DNA from: Saprospiraceae bacterium
GTDB taxonomy: Bacteria > Bacteroidota > Bacteroidia > Chitinophagales > Saprospiraceae
Length of the DNA: 45,692 bases
Assembly: GCA_027488935.1 (NCBI GenBank)
Contig: JAIYAP010000024.1
Location: forward strand, 1 to 45,692
Reading direction: 5' to 3'
The notes beneath the pieces were generated by a model. That model was not told where the DNA came from. It ran no database searches and was given only the letters and a program-made list of their open reading frames with translations. Each line of letters begins with the position of its first letter. Within the stretch, counting starts at the first letter, position 1. Positions 33,753-43,200 of the stretch are shown here, piece by piece. Both the position numbers and the translations under genes were made by a program.

Positions 33753-33870
33753 ACGATTTTTTATGAAGTATTAATAGGTGTATCTACATTCAGATGTAGT
33801 TTTGTCTAGAAAAACAAACATTTTAATGTAGAAGGCATGTGGTGCTACCTAAAATTTTGCTACTTTAATT

Positions 33871-33899
33871 TTGGATTTACATTGCTTGCACTACATTTG
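33871..33899 (+). promoter_or_regulatory. Promoter of the giant surface-protein gene
   Basis: TTG (33871-33873), 18 bases, then TACATTTG (33892-33899). The spacing and -7 box fit the Bacteroidota consensus. A TTGCAC-N6-GTGCAA dyad (33897-33914) overlaps the start region and could be an operator. Confidence 0.5.
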
Positions 33900-34009
33900 C
33901 ACTTGAATGTGCAATTTTTCCTATTTCACTTTCTTTTTTTATTTAATACCTAATGTACTCTAATCCAGGTAGACTTTAGTGTTGCTCCCTAATCCAAGTT
34001 CCCCCCCCT

Positions 34010-34023
34010 CCCATCAAGTTGGG
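34010..34023 (+). repeat. Leader repeat copy 1 (CCCATCAAGTTGGG)
   Basis: The 14-mer CCCATCAAGTTGGG is followed by TTTTAAT. Its CCCA and TGGG ends can pair as a small hairpin. An identical 14-mer lies 89 bases downstream, again followed by YTTTAAT. It is placed in the predicted leader of the giant gene. Confidence 0.8.
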
Positions 34024-34098
34024 TTTTAATTTATTTCCCTGAGCTTTCGGTGTACAGTCGGGTTAACTCCTGTTTGTCTTAGCTCATTTTCTCCCCTA

Positions 34099-34112
34099 CC
34101 CATCAAGTTGGG
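34099..34112 (+). repeat. Leader repeat copy 2 (CCCATCAAGTTGGG)
   Basis: Second exact copy of the 14-mer, preceded by CTCCCCTA (copy 1 is preceded by C-rich CCCCCTC) and followed by CTTTAAT. Confidence 0.8.
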
Positions 34113-34260
34113 CTTTAATACTATTTGTTTTGTTGGTTTCAGCGTTTTGTTGAGACCCTTAAAAGCGTTTGCTTTTACGATTTCCCTGTTTTAATCATTG
34201 CGCTGTTCTTCCACGGCCTGGCATTGCTATGCCCATCCGACATCTCATTTATTTAATTTC

Positions 34261-37200
34261 ATGAAAACTTGTTTTCACATGCGTTTTCTTTCCTCAATTG
34301 CCTGGCAGCGATGCTCAGGCCTATTGTCATTTCGCCCACTCGGTCACTCGGGAAAAAAGGCAAGTAGCTGGATGCTGCTGGCTTTTTTTGCATTATGGAA
34401 CACCGTTGCGTTGCTGGCCCACCCAGCGGAAGCACCTGTGGGGCATCCTGCTGCAAGTCCGAAAGTAGATTGGACGAGCCTGGCAAGTATGTCGCCCGGC
34501 GACTTCAACGCCAGTATTTCGGCCAATCCGACCACCATTACGGCTGGAAACCCGGTATTGTACACCATTAACTATTCAACAGGCGCAGTAGCCTCGAATA
34601 TTGATGGCGCTAGAATCCGTGTGTTTATTCCAGTACCTGTACTGAATGGCGGCCAGATTTCCTTTAACGGGACTTTGGATGTAGCCTCTACATCGCTCAA
34701 TGCAACTGCAGGCGGTTACAATTTTGACATCATCTTCATCAACCCTTTACCTGCGGGTAGCCAGGGTATGTTGGAGTTGACAGTGACTTATCCTGTGGGT
34801 ACGATTTGTGATGGAACGGTCGTTTCTACCACGGTTTCGGCATCCACAGTGGATGGTCCGAGCGACAATAACCCGAACGATAATACGTCAAATGTGACGG
34901 TAAATGATACCGCAAACCCATGGACGATTAATGTTATAACAGACAATATACGCACCCTTGGTCAGATCTCGAATTATCGGGTTCGACTGATCCGTTCGGC
35001 CTCGTCTAATTTTAACTTGAATAATACCATTGTAAAAGTTGCGATTCCAAATGACGCAACAGTGAGTTCTTGTGACGCTTGCACCCAGATTCCGGGTTCG
35101 GGTAGCAACCCGGATACCTTGCAATGGGGACCTGCTAATTACAATGCCAATCAGACGTTTAATGTAAATTTGATTTATAATACACCTATTTTCTCTGTAG
35201 GTCAATCGGTTTCGTTAAAAGGAGTGTTTTTCGGTACCAACCCTACGTGTAATACGGCTTTGATGGGCATGGACACTGAAACAGGAAATATTCCTGCTCC
35301 GCCGCCACCTGCTCCGAATGTAGCCTGTGTACAACCAACGCTTTCAACGACCGTTATTGGCAGCACCGGGACGACCAATGTGAGTTATTCCAATTCCGGT
35401 AATACCGATTTAACCCCATTTTCGGTGGTGGTCGATTTTCCGAACGAAGTACAGATCACTCAAATCCCGGCGGGCATTTATAATACTGCCGGATTGAATG
35501 TAAATGTAACCTACTTCACTTCTGCGGGCGGTCCGTTTAATTACAATTTCGTTACCAACAATATGGCTGGTACGGGTGGTCAGAATTTGGCAGCCGGTAC
35601 CTATTTGACAAAAATAACCTATGCTTTTGTAAGCGCAGTACCAGCTGGCTTTATGCCGAGTTCGCCTTTGGTGTTTAGCTATACGGTTGTTCCCAATGCC
35701 ATTGATGGTAGTGGTGCAGTAGATGGTGCGAATCCGCGTATTCAGGATGGAGCTTGTACGGTTTGTAATGATGACAATCCGAATGGCAGTGGATATGCGT
35801 GTTTGCAGGTTAATTTGCAAGTAAACGGCACCTTCAATGCTTCCAATCCTTCGCAAACTTGCTCCATCAGCGAGGTAGCACGCGATCCTAATCTGGGCCC
35901 ACAAAACATTGATAAAACAGCAAATGTGGGCCAGGTGTATCCTCGGGATACCGTTACGTTTACCTTAAAGTTTGATCATTGTGGACTTAACCCATTTGTA
36001 GCGGGAAATCTGGTAGATGTACTTCCTTCCCAATTTACCTATATCACAGGTAGCACAAAATGGCAAAATGCTGCTTTCGGGGATCCGACTAATGCAGCGA
36101 ATACCCTCACCTGGACGCTTCCAAACAGCCTTCCAGGAGATCAGGTGGCCAATGCCAATAACTTTGAGTGTACAACTTATACACTCACATTCCGCGCTCG
36201 GGTGAATGATATGACGTTGGCAACGACGCTCAATAACTGCTTTACCGTGAACGGAACGGTTCCTGCCAATCCGGACGCCATGGAGTTTTGTGTTGCAACC
36301 GAATTTCAGGATTGTCAAACAGTTCAGGTACTTCCAGTTGGTCCCAACAATCCGAACAAGATTTTCTGTCAGGACCTAACCGCTCCAACGAACAAGATCT
36401 TCCCGGAAGACTTGATTCAATATAAATTACAATGGCGCCACAACGGTAACTTCAATGTAACCGATGTATTGGTGATTGATACCCTGCCTGCAAAATATAC
36501 ATTTGTACCAGGCACGGTTATTTATAGCGCCAATGTACAGGCCTTGATCACTGCTTATCAGGTAGGTAATCCTGGTTTTCAGCCATTTACATCGACTGCA
36601 ATTTCAGGTGGACGTACCTTGTTGAAATGGGACTTTTCCCCCTTGCTGTTTCCTGGAAACGGTGCGCAGTTTGACATCACCTATCGGGTAACCGTAAAAA
36701 CAGGAACCCCTCCGGGCTCCGTTTCTAACTGTTTTTCCGTAGAAGGTTTCTCCGTGATAGGCCAAGGCAACAACGTACGCATTGATCCTGTAACCGATTG
36801 TGATAATCTTTCGATCGAGCCTGTTGGACCAGTGAATACCAATAAGACCATGTCGGTAACAGATGGTACTGTATTGCCTACTGAAGAGTTTTTCTACACG
36901 CTTCAATTCAGGAATTCAGGTGCATTTGATGTAACCAACTTGACCATTGCGGATATTTTGCCTACTTACCTGGAGTTAATCCAGTCAGAAGCAATTGTTT
37001 ATACCAATTTGCCAACCCCTACCTCCTATACATATAACCCCGTAACCAGGGCGTTGAAATGGGTATGGGCAAGCCTTCCAGGAGCAGATCCGGGCAATGC
37101 ACTTTCCAATTTGAAGGAAATCCGTTATAAAGTACGCGTAAAGGCAGGTACGCCAGCTGGAACGACCTTTAATAACTGCTTCCGGATTGATGGACAGGGG

Positions 37201-40200
37201 CCAAACATCGACCCACGTCGTATTACTACGGTCGCAGGCAGCGGCGAAAACGAAAGTCTGTCGCCTTATTTGCAGCAAGCTTGCAGCAACAATCTTTCTG
37301 TCTTGACTTTAGCGGTGGTACGCTCAAGAAAAGGGATAAAAGGTGTTTGCGACAATGATTTTGTCTATTTCAACCCAGATGGCGCTTTGCCGCCAAACTT
37401 GACCAATCTGAATGGTATTGGCCGGACCTTCGCGGGCGGCGATGCTACCTACCGCCTTCAAATTTTCAATCCAGGTAACATTACCATTGAAAAAGTGATA
37501 TTGATTGATATCCTGCCTTTTGTAGGAGATAAAGGAGTTTTACGTGTGGATGAAGCGCGTTTTACAGAATGGCGTCCAACGCTTGCTGCTCCGATTGTAG
37601 CGCCTGCAGGAATCCAGGTGTATTACTCTTATGAAAAGAACCCCTGCCGCACCGAGTTTAACCCGGATATTGCGCCGGCAGGTTGCACAGGTCCGAACTG
37701 GACCTTAAACCCTGCGGATTTGTCTTTGGTGCAGTCGGTGAAACTTGATTTCTCTAATCTTGATATTTTACCAGCCGATACTTTTTCTATTGACTGGCAC
37801 ATGTTTGCACCTTATAATACACCAACAAACCAGATTGCCTGGAACAGTTTTGCTTTCCAGGGCCGTCGTAAGGACAATCAGAACGAATTCCTGACTGCAG
37901 AACCGAACAAAGTAGGTATTGCGGTGAAAGCAGACCCTGGTTCTGAAATTGGTAATTACGTTTGGGTGGATCAGAACCAAAATGGCTTGCAGGACGAACC
38001 ACTTTCAGAAGGTGTCAATAATATCAAAGTAACCTTGTTTAAATCTACCGATTTGATTAAAGGTAATGGCGATGATACCAACTTGGGTTCGATCTTTACC
38101 GGCTTTGATATTGATGGTAACCCCGGTTTTTACTTGTTTACCAACCTTGCTGCTGGCAACTATTACGTTGTGTTTGACCTGGCAACCTTGCCTCCAACTA
38201 CGGCGGTGACGCTGCAAAATGCAAACAGCAACAACAGTGACGCATTAGACAGCGACGTTGACCCGATTATGGGCATGTCTCAAATGGTAACTTTGGGTAT
38301 TCCTGAGGTGAACCTTACATTGGACATGGGTATTACGCCGCCAGACTGTATCCTTTCTGGTACGCGGATTATTCCTTCCTGCGATAATAACGGTACACCT
38401 AATAACCTGAACGATGACAAAATCACGCTTCAGTCGATTACGGCGTTCAAAACGGGTACTGCTGGTGGCAATACTTACACCTTAATTATAGAGTATTGTC
38501 GTCCGAACCTGCCAACTGTGCAGCTGGCGGTAGTAACGGGCCTAAATTATGGTCAGCCATATGGTCCTTTCGGTCCGTACAATGTAGCGCCGGGTGAAAT
38601 GGTAAAAGTTACGGTAGTGGACGAGACGAACCGTCTTTGCCGCTTGGTAGACCGTATTTTGGGTTGTTACGATTATGGTGACTTGCCGAATACCTATGGA
38701 ACGGCTGGTACAAACGCGCCCAATCATTTAATCAATATTGATCTCAAATTAGGGGCGAGTGTCGACTCAGAAGTGGATGGCGCGCCTGAGGCAATGGCCG
38801 GTTTGATGACGGGCGGTGACGATAACACAACTGGACTTACAACCCTGGGAACTTCTACGCCAGCAGGCGATGATGAAAACGGAGTGACCTTTATTACGCC
38901 GATGATTCCGGGCGCACAGGCATGTATTCAGGTAAATGCGATGAATGCAACCGGCAGCGCTGCGGTACTTCAAATGTGGGTAGACTTCAATGGCAATGGT
39001 ACTTTCCAGGCCAATGAAGCAATTACCTCTGGTAGTTTCAATGGCCCAGGTGGTGGTGCTGTGGTACCGAATGGCGGTTTGGCCAATGCACAACTTTGCT
39101 TTAATGTACCTTCTACTGCAACATTTGCAGCAGGTGGTGCAGCATACATCCGTTTCCGTTTGAGCCCTGCAGGTAATCTTGCTGCCGATTCTCAAACAGG
39201 ACTTGTTCCAGACGGTGAGATCGAAGATTACAAATTGCAATTAGGCAAACTCGGTAACTTCGTATTTGAAGATTACAATTTTAATGGTACACAAGACGCT
39301 GGCGAACCAGGCATCAACAATGCAGTCGTAACCCTCACCTGGTTGGGTGCGGATGGCGCAATTGGTGGTTCTGGTGTAAATGCAGATGTGGTTTATCCGA
39401 CGGCAACAACCGGAACTGGTAACTTCCAAACTGGTGAGTACTACTTCTGTGGCTTGACCGATGGTCCGGGTGCAAATGACAACCAGTACAAAATCACCTT
39501 TACCACACCTAATAATATGACCCCAACGCGTTCGAACCAGGGCAGCCAAACCAATGGCGGCGTGGCAGACAGCGATGGTATCATTACGGGCATGGATTTG
39601 TCGATGACCATGGAAACCGTTACGTTCACCTTCCCAACACCAACGGGTGAAAATGGAACAGGTGACAGCGGCGCTAGTCCAGTGGGCAACTTTAATGACA
39701 ACCAGGATGACGAAACCCACGATCAGGGCTTTGCATTCCTCGATTATGGTGATTTGCCAGAATCTGGTAATGGTGATCAGTTTAACTCCACGATGGCTGA
39801 AGGCGGCGCCGTGCATGTAATCATCCCGGGCCTGAAATTGGGCGCAGGGGTAGATGGCGAGCGCGATGCAACCACCAATGCAACCGCAAGTGGTGATGAT
39901 AACACAAATACAGGTGTCACAGATGACGAAGACGGTATTGTATTCGCAACGCCTTTGATTCCAGGCAACAACGCAACCATCACGGTTACTGCCATGAACA
40001 TGACCGGTGCAAACGCAGTGTTGCAAGGCTGGATCGACTGGAACAACAACGGTTTGTTGGATGCGAATGAGGCATTGACCTTTACGAATAGCGGTATTGT
40101 TCCGAATAACGGTGTAAGCAATGCGCCTTATACGTTTGCTGTACCAAATACTGCTGTATTCAACGATGGTATGGTGTTCGCGCGCTTCCGCTTGTCGCCC

Positions 40201-43200
40201 AACGGCGGCTTGAATGCGGATGGTCCGGATAAATATGGCCAGGCAGCCGTTCCACAAGGTGAAGTGGAAGATTATAAATTGAATGTAGGTAAAATCGGTA
40301 ATCTCGTATGGGAAGACCGCAACTTCAATGGTATCCAGGACTTAGGAGAGCCAGGTATCAACGGTGTAACCATGACCCTCATTTGGGCTGGCCCGAACGG
40401 AACCATTGACAATGGCGGTGACGACGTGACGTATGGTTCTATTTTGACCGCTTCTACCACCGGTCAGGGTGAATACTACTACTGTGGTTTGATCAACGGT
40501 ACCTATAAAGTGGTTGCAACCACCCCGAATAATATGACCCCAACCCGTTGGGACATCGGTACCAACAACGCACAAGATTCTGACGGCCCAGTTGTCGGTA
40601 TGAATTTGGCGATGACGATGGAAACATTTACCCTTGCGGATGTGACGGCGCTTCCAACCAATGAAAATGGATTGGGTGATGCGTCTCCGGCAGCAGTGGG
40701 TACTTTCCCGAACAACCAGACTGACGAAACGCATGACTTTGGCTTTGCATTCCTGGATTATGGTGATTTACCACAAACCGGTACAGGTACTACTTTCAGC
40801 ACAACGATGGCTGGCGGCGGTGCCGTACACGTTATTATTCCAGGTTTGAGTCTGGGTAGCAACGTTGATGGTGAGCAAGACGGTTTGCCGAATGCAACAG
40901 CGGATGGTGACGACAATAACAACACAGGTTCAGCAGATGATGAAAACGGAATCGTGTTTGCAACACCTTTGATTCCTGGTTTCGAAGCTTGCATCAACGT
41001 AACAGCGGTGAATACAACCGGTGCTGGCGCTGTATTGCAAGGCTGGATCGATTGGAACGGCAACGGATTATTGGATGCAGCGGAAGCATTGGTATTCTCT
41101 AACAACGGTGTTGTTGCGAATGGTGGTGTAAACAATGCACCATACTGCTTCACGGTGCCTTCTACAGCTACCTTCAATGCCGGTATGGTATTCTCGCGCT
41201 TCCGTTTGTCACCAACGGGTGGCTTGACGGCGAATGGTCCGGATAAATTCGGAACCAGCCCAATGCCACAAGGTGAGGTAGAAGATTACAAGAAAAACGT
41301 AGTGAAAGTGGGTAACATCGTTTGGGAAGACTACAACTTCGATGGTCAGCAGCAAACCACCGAGCCAGGAATTGGCGGGGTGAACATGCAGTTGATTTGG
41401 GGTGGCCCAGACGGCAACGTTGCCACCACAGGTGATAACCGCATTTATACTACCACTACTTTGTCGGCCGCAAGCGGTGTAAACATCGTGGGTGAATACA
41501 ACTACTGCGGTTTGATCGAGGGTACTTATAAAATTGTGTCGCTCACACCAAGCGATATGACGCCAACCTTGGCAAATACAGCGGGTAATGACGTAAGAGA
41601 CTCCGATGGTGAACAAACGGGCAATGATTTGACGATGGTGATGAACCAGCCGTTCAGCATTACCCTGGCGAGCATCACCACACAGCCAACGGGTGAAAAC
41701 GGCAATGGCGACAATGCGCCTGGTGTTTTGGGAACTTTCCCGGACAACCAGACCAACGAAACCTTTGACTTTGGTTTTGTGAGCATCGACTTTGGCGATT
41801 TGCCAGATACTTATGTAACCGATGATACCCCTGATAACAGCGGTGCACAACACATTCAGCAGCCAGCCAAATACCTCGGTACTTGTGTAGATGCTGAACG
41901 AAACGCGACCATCGACCCGAACGGTACTGCAGGTACCTGGGCGAGCGGTGACGACTTTACGGGCAGCACGCGTACGCAAGGTGCTTGCGCAGGCGGTAGC
42001 GATGACGAAAACGGTGTGTCGTTTATTACACCGTTGGTTCCAGGCTATCAGGCTTGTGTGCGGATTACGTATACCGCTTTGGATGTGCCAGGTTTGGTGC
42101 GCACCAACAATACGTTTTTGAGTGCATGGTTGGATTATAATGGTAACAACCAATTTGATGCGGGCGAACAAGCAGTGACCGATTTGGCTTTGGCTATCGG
42201 TACCAATGTGGTGCGCGATGTATGTTTCAATGTACCAGTTACAGCAACCTTCAATGGTGGTGCGGTGCGCGCGCGTTTCCGCATCCACTGTCAGCCAGGC
42301 TTGGGTTCTGCCGGTTTGGCGATTGGTGGTGAAGTTGAAGATTACTACATTCCGGTTTCAAAAGCAGGTAACTATGCTTGGTTTGATAATGACTTGCGCG
42401 GTGATCAGGTGACCACCGATGTTCCGAAAGACTTCTTGACCGAAACCGGTATCAACAATGTTGACCTGGTATTGGTTTGGGGTGGTGCTGACGGAAATTT
42501 AGCAACGCCAATTGATAACCGTGTTTACCGCAAATTGACAGCAACCGGTACACAAGGTGAAAACCAACAGGGTATTTATTACTTCTGTGGTTTGATACAA
42601 GGTCAGTATCGGGTTGTTCCGCGTAAATACGCTGCAGTAATTACTGGAAACGGCATTGATTCGTTAATTTTGTTAAACCCTGAGTTGGCTGTTCCAGCGC
42701 GTAAAATCCTGACAATCGCCAACAATACGGCGGCAAATGACAATCCGGACTCAGATGGTACGCCCTCTACGACGTTTGCAGTGCCAAATCTGTTGGCTTC
42801 TCCTACGGCTACTTTGGGTGTATTGAATGAAAATAGCTTGGGCGATATTCCGACGGTTTACAATTATCCGGATCGTTTGACCAACTTGAGTTTAGACTTT
42901 GGTTATGTACAGGAGCCAAACATTGAATTGAACCAAAAAATCGCAGGTGTCGAAAAAGGCAGCCAGTGTGGTCAGTTCAAGGTGATTGTTGATTTGTGTA
43001 TCACCAACACGGGTGGTTTTGAAAATGGATATGTGATGGCCGTTCCATTGGCGAATATTCAGGCGCAAGTTGCCCTTCAACAGCAATTAGGTGCGGCCTT
43101 TATTATGACGATGGGTACACCAACGGTGATTAATTCCACTTGGGAATGTGGCACGGCAGGAAACCCACAACAATTGCCTGTTGCGAACCCGAACTTTAAC

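Larger units (their letters stand above)
33753..34260. other. 508-bp non-coding region upstream of the giant gene
   Basis: No credible coding frame was seen. It holds a weak 6-pair hairpin after pnuC (CTACAT/ATGTAG, 33784-33799), a promoter (33871-33899), a TTGCAC/GTGCAA dyad overlapping that promoter (33897-33914), a pair of CTAATCCA(G/A)GT repeats (33960-33970, 33989-33999), a C8 run (34001-34008) and two copies of a palindromic 14-mer (34010-34023, 34099-34112). The predicted untranslated leader is about 350 bases. Confidence 0.6.

Noticed and set aside
33784-33799. Hairpin CTACAT-TCAG-ATGTAG after pnuC as a terminator
   Set aside because: Only six A/T-rich pairs; too weak to assert, though it is followed by TTTTG.
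38671-42894. CRISPR-like array
   Set aside because: The regular spacing is about 1 kb and in frame; these are protein-coding repeats, not short direct repeats with spacers.
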